A stretch of 64,000 nt of DNA from Tetrastigma voinierianum (lineage: Eukaryota > Streptophyta > Magnoliopsida > Vitales > Vitaceae), in NCBI GenBank assembly GCA_016808115.1, contig JAEQBH010000994.1, positions 124,001-188,000 on the forward strand. Reading direction: 5' to 3'. A program made the position numbers and the translations under genes. The notes under the pieces were generated by a model. The model searched no databases. It had not been told where the DNA came from and saw only the letters and a program-made list of their open reading frames with translations. Shown here one piece after another: positions 35,401 through 46,900 of this stretch. The stretch's first letter is position 1. The number at the start of each line of letters is the position of its first letter.

Positions 35401-37888
35401 TTCTTTTGGAAAATTTTGCTTTGGTATCACTTATCCATGTATGCTCTGTTATGCTCTAGACTCTTTGTTTTCTCTTATTAAGCACATTATGAAATAACTA
35501 TAGTGAGGAAACAAGGAAACAAAAAACGAAAAGAAAAATGGTTTAAAACGGAAATTCGGGTTCACCACTTTCAAATTTCAGAAAGGTTGTGAACCCCACT
35601 TGTCCTCCACAGGCATAAATCTAGATTCTTGACTCAATGGGCTTTCCATAGAGTCAAGAACACCTCAAACGGAGTTCGGACGAAAAAGTTATGCTCGTCC
35701 GAAGTTAGAGACACAAAACTGGAAAATTTTTGCACACGGGTGCGAAAATTTTGCACCCATGAACAGTAGAATTTTCGCACCATGTGCGAAAATTTTCCAA
35801 TTTTGTGCCTCTAACTTCCGGGCGGCCATAACTTCATCGAGCTTTCCGTTTGGTAACGAACCTGTAAACGTCTGTGAGCGTCAGAACCACAACCTTGCTG
35901 GCTGAAAGTAACGAACCGGACCTGACCAGCCAGATTACTGTTCTTCCCTTGTTTCTGAACCATCTAATTATTTCATAATAGTCTAATAAACTCTAAGTCT
36001 AAATAACAGATAGAAATGTCTGATATAATACTGAAAATGCTATGCAAAGAGAAGAATGAATGACAGGAATACGTAAATGACATGAATATATGAATACACA
36101 AATGAATAGATAAAAAGTATAAGATGAAAGTATATGATATGACAGTATAGAATATGAACGTACATGAAAGCATATGTGAAAACTCCACTAATGGTATTCA
36201 GGTGACACCCTCGCTTGACATCCTTATAGGAAGCAATGGTATTCAGGTTGGTGTTGATCCTGAAAATCGGTATCAGGCTCCACTAATCCTAAATAGTATG
36301 AGGAACCTCAAAAACTTGTCTTTCTCGTTTGGTGCCTTGAATTTGAGGAGAATGAACCTGTTCATTACATGGGGTTTCATCTTATACCAATAATTAGTTA
36401 ATATCATTTTTATTTCCTTATTTTATTGGTATGGTGTCAGTTAATGAAAGACTGAAGATGGTATTTTTCGAGAGATTTCAAGATGTATATTCGAATGTGT
36501 TACTAATATTTTTTGGTTGTACAGTTGTTATTTTGGTAAGATTAAAGTTTGTGTAGTTACTAAGATTTTTATTACATGGATTTCATCTTCAACTAATAAT
36601 TAATTAGTGTCATTTGTTTTTGGCTACGAGTCGAGGTTGAGTGAAAGACTCAAAGGTGGTTTTTTTGCATAGAGACAATTTAAAGATGTATATACATACA
36701 TGGGTTATTAATATTTGGTTGTATAATTTATCTATTGGTTCTATGAGTTTTTATTTTTGATGTATGTATTATAAATAGAACTTGATTTACATTATCTTTT
36801 GGTATCTTTATTCTAAGTAAAGTTACTTTAGCTTACTGCTTGAATATATTATTTGTTTGTATATTATTGAAGGAGGACAACAATTAAAATTAACACAATA
36901 TAATATTACATGTGTTTTTAATAGCTACATGCATATTTATATGGTGCATTGTGGTTAACAAGATAAAGTCTTAGTTATGAAAACAAGGTATATTTTGTAT
37001 TAAGTGTTTAAATTAAGCAGCAATTTTAAATATGTAACCAATTTATTTTGCATCATACTTCTTCATTGCAACATTAAAATCTTATTTTTAAATTTTTCCA
37101 AAACTATCATGACATATGCTTCTAATCCCAATTTATAATCTATGGTGGAAGATCCTTACCTTGACATATTGCAAAAAAACCATGATTTATTTGAACACAA
37201 ACCTTAAACATATTATGAGTGGTAGAAAGTTATATTGATTAATAGAAAAACACATTCATTAACATTTATATATGTCAAGATTCTTTGATACACCTACCTT
37301 GACCTTGCAATAGATGACATATAAGACTAGGAAGTTATGATGACATATAACTTTTATGTACGATGGCCGGTCCGATACTTGAATTCCCAAAGATATGTCT
37401 TTTTTCTTATAGTGAGTTCTTTATTCATAGCTTATTTCATTTCTTCCTTTATCTTTAGATTTACAAAATGTTGGGTATTTGAGTTTATTTAACCAAATAT
37501 TTCTTATCAGGTGATTTGACTTGAAGACCCTTTGAAAACCAAATTCTGGAAATACTGTTTAGATTTACAAATTGTTGGGTATTTGAGGTTATTTAACCAA
37601 ATATTTCTTATCTTTAAGCTGATTAAACAAACAACGTTGTGAAGTTCACCTCGGTATCTACTGGCTCTCTGGTGTGCAGTTTTTCACTTGTAGTTGAAGT
37701 ATTGATCCCTTTTGTGCTTTCCAAATGCAGGGGAGAGAAGGGTTTCGCTAGCTCAAGGAGATCATGAGACTTCAGAGAAAATACAGTTGCTCAAACAAAA
37801 CATTTCAAGTAATGTCTCTTCCGTTTCCAGTCCTCTTAAAAGATTGAATGAATGTATGTCGATGGTAGACAAACAGTTCGTACAATGA
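32411..37888 (+). CDS. Possible small two-exon host gene of unknown function, CACTA in intron
   Basis: I do not recognise the family. The ATG at 32411 has an in-frame TAG 39 bp upstream and opens a serine-rich, acidic-start frame (MEEPDAEEAQASWRRCQDMA) of about 65 codons to near 32604. Candidate donors are GTCGGT at 32604 or GTTTCG a few bases on. Near 37721 TTTGTGCTTTCCAAATGCAG is a strong acceptor. The exon from 37731 reads in phase for 51 codons (VSLAQGDHETSEKIQLLKQN near its start) to TGA at 37886. Both donors leave one base, which matches the two-base start of the second exon. The 5-kb intron holds the CACTA element at 33449. An alternative frame from 32358 exists. Additional exons may be missed. 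Confidence 0.4.
33486..33644 (+). repeat. Subterminal duplicate 120 bp apart in CACTA
   Basis: A 38-bp sequence starting CTTGACTTATGACAATATAT at 33486 is repeated identically at 33606. Each copy contains the internal palindrome ATATGTCA/TGACAATAT-like text. Confidence 0.9.
35698..35821. repeat. Long inverted repeat with nested palindromes inside CACTA
   Basis: The left arm 35698-35737 (CCGAAGTTAGAGACACAAAA, then TGGAAAATTTTTGCACA) pairs with the right arm 35783-35821 (TGTGCGAAAATTTTCCA, then TTTTGTGCCTCTAACTTCCG). The loop itself contains GGGTGC...GCACCC (35738-35757) and more TGCGAAAATTTT words. Confidence 0.8.
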
Positions 37889-38489
37889 AATTATGCATCA
37901 CGCCTTCAAAAGGAGAAGGACTAGTGACTAGTTCGATTTCACATTTGCATTAATTTTGTTGTTGTTTCACTTGAAGAGAACCCTGTATTGTATTGCATGA
38001 TTGTACTTCCAATTCGTACCATGAATCCTAGCCCTCCAATTATAAAATTGGAAGAATTTGCTAGAGGCCGAAGGCCTTTGTTATGGCATGATGCAGTAAC
38101 ATAACATGAAAAGTATATGTTTTCATATTTTTGAAAAGCTTTTTTTGATGCATCGATTATAATGAGTAAATCGCTTGTGTGTTATGATTTTCTTTTTGCA
38201 TCTCTTAGTGCTTGTCGATCCTACTCGTATTGTTTGGTGAGCAAACCAAAGCCTTGTATGGTTTACTACATTTCAAAGAATAGAAGTGCCACCAGGTGAT
38301 GACTCGTTGACTACCATTCCCACTTACTGTAATCAAGTCTCATGGTCATCATTTTCCTACGGTGAATGAATGGAAGTACCCTACATTCTAATTATATATA
38401 AAATATATAAATTATAGGATAAAAAAATCAACATAAAAATACTTTCATCTGAAGCTCTAAATTATCCATAATTGTACTTGAAATTAAAT
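37889..38489. other. Intergenic: 3' region of possible host gene and 3' flank of NLR-B
   Basis: 37889-38030 is T-rich, as expected for a 3' UTR on the + strand. 38390-38490 resembles 62520-62640, the 3' flank of NLR-A, which shows that the two CNL copies were duplicated with their downstream DNA. No other gene is seen. Confidence 0.5.
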
Positions 38490-39124
38490 TGAGGCCTTAC
38501 ACTTAATCAAGTGGAGATGTCTCGGAGATGAAACAAGTCCTCTTCCAATCTTCTCCCTTGTGTCTGAAACCTCTCATCAATTCTTCGGATATACCATATA
38601 GGTTTATTCTTTTGAGCATTTTCAAATGCAATAATCCATTGGGAGCTTCCTCGTTTAATTGTGACACTCAGATTTTCCAAGCCTTCATATTAGGCATGGC
38701 CTTCCTCCTTGACAAAGTCTTCTAGTTCCCTTAGGTGTTGTGGTTGTAGGAATTCAAGTCTAAGGAACAATCCATTAGAGACAATTCATATTCCTTTCCC
38801 GAATAAAATTGCTAGCTAATTTGAGAATCCTCAAGTTTGGCAACCTCCCTAGTATTGGCATTGGATCTTCCTCCAATCTAGTAAGATTCAGTTTGAGGTT
38901 GATGAGGTTTGGAGGTTAGAGTTTCGTTTCCGCGGGTAGCTTCTGGATGGTCCTCCTAGATGCAATTTGTAGAGGTGCTTGTGGTGTGAGAAAGACTCCA
39001 GGCCTGGGAGTGATGGTGTTCTAGATCTAACTTCAACATTTGATGTTGATAATCCCTTCTCCCTTCTTACCTATAAAAAAATAATCCCTTCTCCCTTCTT
39101 GTAAATTGACCAATAAACAACATG
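38490..39124 (-). pseudogene. CNL gene NLR-B, C-terminal LRR part
   Basis: On the minus strand the text reads HLYKLHLGGPSRKLPAETKL, then NLTRLEEDPMPILGRLPNLR and ILKLAS, the final LRRs of an RPP13/RPP8-like CNL. This is the sensor part of an intracellular immune receptor. Stops and shifts follow toward 38490. The matching region of NLR-A is 62640-63160. The + strand insertion of the gypsy element at 39125 cuts it off from its upstream LRRs at 50384-50888. Confidence 0.8.
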
Positions 39125-42100
39125 TGTAAGACCCGAGAAATTCCAATTTCTGGAAAAAGGGCAAAATCGTAATTTCTGTTAAAAATCCGTAATTTATTCT
39201 CTTGATCTCAGATGACGAAACGGATTTCACCGTTGAAATCGTCTCACGAAATCTAGCTAGCACGTAAAATTTGTTAGAATTAGGGATAGTCGGAAGTTGG
39301 CACATTTTCGAGGCATCGCGGTTGAGTCTTAGAAAAACTATTTTCGATCTGAGTGAAAGTCACATATAACATATACTCATGTGCCATAGTGGCATGAGTA
39401 GAAATGAAAATGAATGACCGAGATAGTCTTGAGATGTCAAGCGAAGCAGCGGGACATAAAGGACATTATTGAAATTGTGTTAAATGGGGATAATGCCCAA
39501 AACATGTACGGTGTTTTGTCTCCGACCAATTTCAAAAAGGAAAAAGCGTGAATTGAAAAAGAGAGAAAAGTTGCGAATGAAAATGGCGTTTTTTTTGTGT
39601 GAGAGAAGGGAGATCTTCCTTACTCTCACAAGAAATACGAGCGTCCGATCGTCGTGGAGTCTTCGGGACAGAAGGAGAAGTGCTCACCTACGCGGAGAAG
39701 ACCGACGTGGAGTGCAGTTTAGGAGTTTAGACAAGCTCCCTTGAGGTAGAGATTCTCCTACTTGGGTTTTATTCTCTCTTTAAGTACTTTACGAATGTTT
39801 GAGTAGAATGAGGCGAGTGAGGGACGTTTGATCGGTCCCGAGCAGGACCGAATTGATATGAATTTTGAAACCAAGGGTAGCAATAGTAGTTGCCGCAATT
39901 TGGTTTAGGTGTCAAATTGTGCTTTGCATAATAAATCATGTATTGATTGGAATGGTAGGAAATGGTAGGAAATGCGGAGTTCTGGTGAACCGATGATTTG
40001 TAATTGTCGAGGAATAGTAAATGGGGTTTCACTATTCTCGGGAATACGATGTTCACAAAAATATATTTTGTGTGAAAATGGGTTTAATTAAAGTGATTCA
40101 AGTTGAATTGCTCGTGTTTGATGTGCTTAAGTGAGTTAAAATTTTGATGTTTGAAGCTGATAATTACATGACATGATGAATTGTGATTGGATATTATGTG
40201 GATATGTGCATGTTTACATATTTGCATGTGAATTGGCGTAAGACAGTGAAAATTCCAATTTTCAAAAGGGCAAAATCGTATTCGGTAAAAATCAGAATTT
40301 TCTAGATCTCGGATGGCCAAACGGACATCTCAGTTTGAACTCGATCTCACAATTTATCTACCACGTCGAATTTTGTTGAATTAGGGTGGTCGGGATTCAC
40401 GTTCTTCGGCGTGGGGTGTCGGATGACACATGGCCCAGGTGAGAGTGCACATGGCACCTCAAGAGTGACACTTGGCACTAAAATTAATGGCTCAAATTAG
40501 CCATGTGTGAAGAAGGAATCCCATGGCTCACAATGACACTTGAGTGCATGATGTCATAAGGAATTATGAAATAAATGAATAAATATGGAAAAGGAGAGTA
40601 CACCTTTAAATTGGGGAAATGAGGAGAGTACCTCCTTTGACCGGATGTGGTGGCTCAAAAGGGTGTGAAAATGACCAAAGAGAAAATGAGGAATGAAGGA
40701 AATGAGATGAGAAAAAGAAAAAGAAAAAGCAAAAGGAAAATAAACAAGGAGAAGACCAAGTAAGGAGGAAGAAAAGGAAAAATATCCAGTAGCCATTTTT
40801 GTTTGGTTTTAGAGAGAGAGTGTCCTCCTTCTCTCTAGGTTTGTAGGCGATCCAACCGTTGAATTCCTTCGAGACAAGAAGGGAAGTTGTTCTACACGGA
40901 GAGGACAACGCGTGGACTCCGGTTTTGGGAGTTTCTTCAAACTCCAAGAGGTAGGATATTTTCCTACTTGGTTTACTTTTAGCCTAAAGGCTTTGTAATG
41001 GTAGGGGTTGCTTGTAGGAGGCCATGAGAGGCCATGAAAATTAGTTAGAGCAGGACTAAGGGTATGGGTTTCATGACCGGTTTCTCGGACTGTGGGAGTT
41101 AGGGTTTGAACTAGAAACCGAAAGTTTCTAGGTGTCATGGTTGTTTGATGTGATGATAAGGATTGGAACCAACATGGTTCATGTTTGTGAAGGGGCCGTG
41201 AGGTAGCCTGTTGAATGGTCCAAAGTTTGAGACCTAGTTGTGTGTTATGGCTTGCTTGAATAACATGCAGTGTGTGAAAAATGTGATGTTGATGCATGCT
41301 ATTTGATGTATTAACATGATTTGCATGGAGGTGGATTATATGTATAAATTATAATTATCCATGGCTTGTAAATGTTTCATGTAGTGTTCATTCATGCATG
41401 TAACATGAGGAAAATCGTGGCATCATGCCTTTCATATGCACGGGCACATCGCGTCGAGATGGGTGTGGGTGCGGGGTAAGGATTTGTTGCGATTAGCCAA
41501 GGTGAATGGGTGAGTGAGCTCGGGAAAAAATGGGACAAAGTCCAGGTAGAGAGATTCACGAGTGTGTAAAATGATCAAAATAAATTACATGTTTTGGGCG
41601 AGCAAGTTGGGGTGATCCCAATTGAAAGTCCTGAGGTTATTCACGGTTAGACATGAATCCCGGCGTGTAAGTTCTTGAAAATGTTAGAAAAGGCGTGCAG
41701 ATCCTACGAGTGTAAACCGAGAAATCCGTGGCTAGTAGGAAAATATCAAATTTGATAGGTAAATTGGAGGTTGTCAATGGTTAGTCATGGTATAGTACAC
41801 GGATGACTTGTTTAGTCACACTTGAGCGGTCAAGTGTGAGGGAAGGGTGGGACTCGGGTTGTGAACGTGAAATTCGCGTCTCATGCATGATCTAGACATT
41901 TATAATAGAAAATAATTGTATGGAATGTGATTGATTCTTTATCTATGCCATTACATATGCATTTTAGGTGGGGAGTAACCCTTGTGGGAAACTTTCTACT
42001 TGGCTTTGCTCACCCGTCGTGGGACCCCCTTTGAGTGCAAGGGGACTATCAGGGGAGGCAGTGCATTAGTAGAGGTATCTTTTGAAAAGCCAACATGTGG

Positions 42101-43174
42101 CTTGGTAAATATTTTATAAATATGTATAAATCTTTTTGTAGAACAGGCATGGAGACTATATGAATATAGTTGATTTTTTTTGTTTTATGAGTATGGATGT
42201 ATGGGCCTCAAATGGCTATATTACTCAGGTGGGTGTCTTGTAACACGAGACATATAGAATTTCCGCAGGTTGACGGATAGTCAACGGACACCCCGGGTTT
42301 GGGGCGTCACATTAGACTGTATTGGAATTGGCATACATGCATTCCGCATACGCGCAGAACACCCAGGACTATAGGAGTGGTATGAGATGAGTCTAGATAA
42401 AATGGTTGGAGGTTGTCTAAAAATATTAATTATGGTAGTCAAATTAAAAATATCAATCGTCGAGCGGCCCAATTGATATTCATCGGAGGGTAGTCCACAA
42501 GCAGATAATATCGATCGTCGGAGGCGGCCCAGTTGATATATGTTGGAGGTTGTCCGCTAAAACAATAATTCTCATGTTTGGCGAGTGTGAGAGTTGATGA
42601 GGACTCGGGATCGAGTTGGTCATGTAGACATTCAGTTGGTCTTGTTTTGAATGTATGTTTGACTGGAACATTACCTTGCGCTTAGGTGGAGAGTAGCCCG
42701 CTTAGGCCGATTGACCTACGAGCATTGGCTCACCTGTCGGGGATATTATTTTACGAGTCTGGGGAGCGTACGAGGACGGCTCGTCCTAGGGATTGAGGAT
42801 TAGAAGAAAGTCGGGTTTGTGGCTTTGGTTGATGATATATACATGTTAAATGTGTTTTTATATATGTATTGTATAAGAGTGAAAATATTGTAACTCTTGT
42901 AACTATTTGATATAGAGTTGGATTCATAGTTAGTATGTATTATGAGTATCGTTGTGGGCCCAAGTGGCGTATTACTCATGTGATTGGATATATTGGATAT
43001 ATTGGATATATTGCCTTGTTTGGAGACCGAGGTATATGCGAGGTTTTGTATTTGGGTAGAAACTCCAGGTACAAGGAGACTCTGCCCGATTTTACAAATG
43101 AATCGGGTCTGGGCCATTCCACGAGGTGTTCAGTGGATTGACGGGTAGTCAACGGACCCCGACTTTGGGCGTCA
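39125..43174 (+). repeat. 5' LTR of family A element, split by nested solo LTR
   Basis: It starts TGTAAGACCCGAG and ends GGGCGTCA just before the primer site. Text is continuous with the 3' LTR up to TTGCATGTGAATTGG (40236) and resumes at about 42311 with ...GGCATACATGCATTC, equivalent to 49508 in the 3' LTR. Net length is about 1.98 kb. Confidence 0.85.
40237..42310 (+). mobile_element. Nested solo LTR of family A
   Basis: It begins CGTAAGACAGTGAAAATTCC (decayed TGTAAGAC) and ends CCCGGGTTTGGGGCGTCAC. It has all LTR landmarks, including the GA hairpin at 40809-40838, and no internal region. The flanks are ATTGG on the left and ATTAG on the right, a possible TSD with one change. It is a diverged subfamily relative to its host LTR. 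Confidence 0.8.
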
Positions 43175-43178
43175 GACT

Positions 43179-43190
43179 TGGTATCGGAGC
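43179..43190 (+). promoter_or_regulatory. Primer binding site, initiator tRNA-Met type
   Basis: TGGTATCGGAGC differs by one base from TGGTATCAGAGC, the complement of the plant initiator tRNA-Met 3' end. It lies four bases after the LTR end. Confidence 0.85.
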
Positions 43191-43683
43191 TTGGGTATCA
43201 CGAATGCCTAGGGGCTCGGGTTTGGGTTATCCCATCACCGCTTAGATGGTTTGATGTAGAGTATTGGTGTATGAAAACCTAGAATGAGGGCTTGGGCTTA
43301 GGCCATAGTGGGTGTAAGAACATCACCACTAGGTGTGGTTCGATGTCGAGTGTAGGTATGAGATTATCTAGGAAATCACGGGACCAAAACTAGGACACTA
43401 CGTGCACGTGTTTTGTGTGTTTTGTTAATGATTTGATGAAATATTTGTGTGAATGTTTGATGAATGGTATATATACCAATGTCAATGCTATGTGAATGTT
43501 GTGTGCTAAGGGAAAGAAATAGCACCTAGGTGTGGAAAGTTTTAAGTACTACAGTGTACAAGCGGAACAAAAATGAGAAAATTTTATAAATTTATTTGGC
43601 TATTTAATTGATAATAATTTTCTAAGTTGAAGAAAGATAGAAAATAATAATTTTTATAAATTTATTTGAGTATGGAAAATGAA

Positions 43684-43685
<2 letters not shown>

Positions 43686-43766
<81 letters not shown>

Positions 43767-43768
43767 TC

Positions 43769-43799
<31 letters not shown>

Positions 43800-43802
43800 G
43801 TA
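43686..43802. repeat. TA microsatellite in gypsy leader
   Basis: About 115 bp of nearly pure TA, with a few interruptions (ACTCTA, ACATA). The IYIYIY-type frame across it is not a gene. Confidence 0.95.
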
Positions 43803-43879
43803 TAAATATTTTTTTCAAAATTTTCCAGTAGTTGGAACTAAGGGGAAATGAAAAATAATAATAATAATATTTGGAGCGG

Positions 43880-44145
43880 CTTACGAAATGGGCTGTGCCC
43901 GTTTGAGCCTTGTAGGCTGGGGTACGGGGCGCCGGGGTGCGCGACCGGCACGGCGGGGCGCGCGGCACGAGGCGGGGCCCACGAGGAGCTACGGCCTTGA
44001 GAGGCCTGAGGCGCGGCGCGAGGCGACGGCGACCTTGGCCCATTTAGGCCTTGTGGCCTTGGCCTTGAGTCTTTGAGAGGCGCGACGACGGTCTTGGGGC
44101 GCGCGGGCGGCCTTGGGCGCGGCAGGCGCGAGCTGGCGGCTGTGC
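43880..44145 (+). repeat. GC-rich, GCGCG-laden leader block
   Basis: The block is strongly GC-rich amid AT-rich leader DNA, with GGCGCG/GCGCGCGG, GAGGCGGGG and CCTTGGCC words repeated. It occupies the place taken by the GTCGCGAC array in leader copy 1. Open frames in it follow from composition. Confidence 0.7.
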
Positions 44146-44784
44146 ACTTAGTTACTTTTCAGCCGTTTGACATTTGACTCATCTTTGTTTACGAGTCAAT
44201 TTTTGGACATTGTTAGTGAATGGGTTATGAACAGCCCCATTGCATCTGGCCACCGAGAAAAAAAAATTAAAATTAATTAAAAATAGCAAAAATCAAATAA
44301 AATTAGTAAGGTACTTAGTATTTTGCTGTATTTTGTGATCAAAATGATTTGATTTGGATAAATTGTCTGCATGGCTTCATAAATGCATGGACGTTATATC
44401 TGCTGGTTTTTTTATTATTCATGTTGGTGTCACCGGTGCATTAACATCTGCCCAGAGATCTTTGTATTGTGTTAACTACCATTTAAGTGTGTTACAGCGG
44501 TTTGTTCAACGTAGGATACATTATATGCATGGTGTAATGCGTATAGAAAAAAAAAAGGTGAATGCTAAGGTTAGGAACTATGACCTTAGGGATTTGGATA
44601 ATGAAATGGACAGGAAAGCTTAAAATTTTATTGAAGTAAATGAATTGAGTGGTTGGAATTTAGCGCCACTTAGGAAATGAATGGGTCAGTTCATGGTTAT
44701 CAAGTCTATTAGTAATTGGCATGTGCATTGCTAGTTAGGCGAATGAAGAAATAAATGATTCTTGTTTCCATTGGACATAAGTAG

Positions 44785-45215
44785 ATGGCTAGTCGGGGAC
44801 GAGGACGTAGAGGGCGTCCACGGGGTGATGAGTCGAGCACCACAGTGTTTGATCGACGGGCTTTCAGAGGCAGCCGGTGTCTGGCCAATTTCTTTATCCT
44901 TGTATTTGGTATAAACGGTGAATGGGAGATCTTGTGTTCTCAGGAGGTTTAGGGCGCATCATGCTCCAGGCATTCACGGGGAGAGATAGATGGTGACGAG
45001 ACCATTGGTTCATGTAGTTGAAGATTGATGTTAGAGGCTGTGAGGTGCCTCTTATATCTGAAGCCGGGATTGAGCTAGCTACGATTCCAGTGAAAGTGAG
45101 GCAAACTCTTGGTGGAAATGGGCGAGGACCTCAGAGGCCTTAGAGGGCCGTTGTCGTGGAAGGTTCTCCCCACAGAGACGAGGCGAGACCAGGGATGATA
45201 TGTCGAGGTTGTGGT
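44785..45215 (+). pseudogene. gag relic of family A element
   Basis: The ATG at 44785 gives MASRGRGRRGRPRGDESSTT, a basic RG-rich start typical of plant chromovirus gag. Frames break within 100 codons. Only about 430 bp separates it from the protease motif, so most of the capsid-coding part has been deleted. The zinc knuckle is not recognisable. Confidence 0.6.
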
Positions 45216-45249
45216 TGAATCTAAGGGGACTCCTCACGGTGTGGACACA

Positions 45250-45480
45250 GGATTGGACATGTCGAGAGGTTCGATGTCATCTTTGGGGATGGATTGGGCG
45301 GCGGCGACTTACGGGGTCGTTATCGATTATGAGCGTGGTGAGAGTTACCGCTGCGCGGGGCCAGTACTCGTCATTGGTATTCTGGGGGATAAACATGATA
45401 TTTTGCCCAGACCGGTATCTGAGTCTAGGTGTGGGGGCAGGTTGGCGGTTGCCTTTCTTGAGCCTTACTGAAGACGAGAG
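45250..45480 (+). pseudogene. Family A pol: aspartic protease relic
   Basis: The frame from 45211 contains MSSLGMDWAAATYGVVIDYE, corresponding to the ILGMDWL...HxAxIDC segment after the protease active site in plant gypsy pol. The catalytic DTG itself is not visible. CGGRLAVAFLEPY follows, toward the linker before reverse transcriptase. Confidence 0.7.
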
Positions 45481-45489
45481 TGAGACCGG

Positions 45490-46320
45490 ACCGATCCTAC
45501 CTCGAGTGGTTTGCGAGTATGCGGATGTTTTTCGGATGAGCTACGGACTACACTCCACGTAGGGATGTGAACTGGTATTAGAGTTACGCGGTACTTCACC
45601 CATCTCTATGACTCCGCATAGGATGGCACCCGATTGAGTTCTGAGAACTTCGAAGTCGGGTTACGGGAGCTATTGAATGAGGGGTTCATTAAGGCCAAAA
45701 CGCTACCATGGGGCGCTCGGTTCTATTTGCGAAGAAGGACAAGACGCTATTGTGCATTGATTCTGACGTTCCTTAGGATTCTGATCAGAATCGGTGCAGT
45801 ACCGGTTGTGATTTGTTTGATCCGCATTGAAGGGCCTTGAGTCTACTCAAGATGACATCATGCGGTTACCATCAAGCGAGGTTAGGGAAGCGAATATCCT
45901 GGGATAGCGGTTAGGGCTGTTATGGGCACTTTGAGTTCTGGTGTGCCTTTGGATTGGCGAATGCGCGGCGTGTTCATGGATCTGCTTCTGGGGTTATTCC
46001 TAACCCTATACAGATCGGTTTGTAAGTAGTCTTCGTGGATGGCTTGTGCAGTCTACTCCCACTCGGGTGGAGCATGATATCGCAGGATCGTTTACAGGTT
46101 GTTGAGAGACCATCAATTTGTATGCCAGGATCAGTGATGCGAGTTAAACTTGGTAGAGATTTTTTGGGGACCACGTGGTGTCAGCACGTCAAGAGTGTCA
46201 GTCATTCGAGAGAAGGTGACGGTGATGGGTTGGGAGAAGGCAGTGATCTGAATCGTAGTTTCTTATGATTGGCTGGAGTATTACAAGAGAGATTCGTGAG
46301 GATTTCTCGGGATAGTAGCA
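45490..46320 (+). pseudogene. Family A pol: reverse transcriptase relic
   Basis: VVCEYADVFRMSYG (45510) and RELLNEGFIKAKTLPWGARF (about 45665-45725) are the N-terminal RT motifs, followed by RRTRRYCALIL where KDGTLRMCIDY is expected. Fragments of VFMDLL (45970) and VVFVDG (46028), the decayed YVDD box region, follow. Frameshifts occur every 50-150 bp and the LFD/SGYH blocks are partly deleted. Confidence 0.75.
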
Positions 46321-46349
46321 CCTATGACTAGTTGACGGAAGGTGAAGTT

Positions 46350-46900
46350 TGATTGGGATGACCAATGCGATATTTCCAGGAGTTGAAGGAGACTTGCTTC
46401 GGCTCCCATCTTGATAGTTCGGACGGGGGACGGGGGTACCGCAGTGTGTTGGTACACCCGAGGGGTGAAGATGGATGTGTTTTGATGCAGTCAGGAGGTA
46501 TTAGCTTATGGTTCCTCGTCGATTGAAAAGATCTGGCAGATTACCCCGCACGACATGGGTTGTGAGTCGTAGTCTTTGAAGATTTAGGCGCCCATTTACT
46601 TATACGTGAGGGACCGAGGGTGTACTCATACCATAAAAATTCCCCGAAGTACTCAGTATTTTCGCGCGTGGGTTCAATATGAGGCAAGCAGCGGATGGGC
46701 CAGTTCTAAGGTTATGACTTCACTTTGCATTACCATCCGTTAAGGCAAATGTGGTGTGATGCACTCGGTCGGAAGTCACGGAGCGTTGGCTGGCCATAGC
46801 TCTCGGGAGTGGCCCGGATGCTCGAGGCCCGGCGTAGGACAGTGTGGGCTCTGATGCGACATTCGGGAACCTTGGGGAGTTTAGTTGCTACGTGCGTCTC
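46350..46900 (+). pseudogene. Family A pol: RNase H relic
   Basis: CVLMQSGGISLWFLVD near 46480 matches the GCVLMQ...VIAYGSR box of gypsy RNase H. Further fragments equivalent to HYLYG and the KSLKYIFTQ region appear near 46600-46690 in changing frames. Confidence 0.6.

Larger units (their letters stand above)
33449..37414. mobile_element. CACTA transposon, non-autonomous
   Basis: The left end CACTACAAGAAAAAATG and the right end (reverse) CACTATAAGAAAAAAGACAT are inverted repeats. The 3-bp target duplication AGT is perfect (33446-33448 and 37415-37417). Subterminal TGACATAT/ATATGTCA words recur at both ends (for example 33474, 33500, 33620, 37109, 37161, 37314, 37350), as is usual for transposase binding. 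No transposase is recognisable in 3966 bp. The region 33660-34060 is pyrimidine-rich, like a captured 5' UTR, but no source gene can be named. Confidence 0.9.

Noticed and set aside
44354..44623. 89-residue + strand frame before gag
   Set aside because: The homologous stretch in leader copy 1 (about 4100-4165) is not open, so this is leader DNA.
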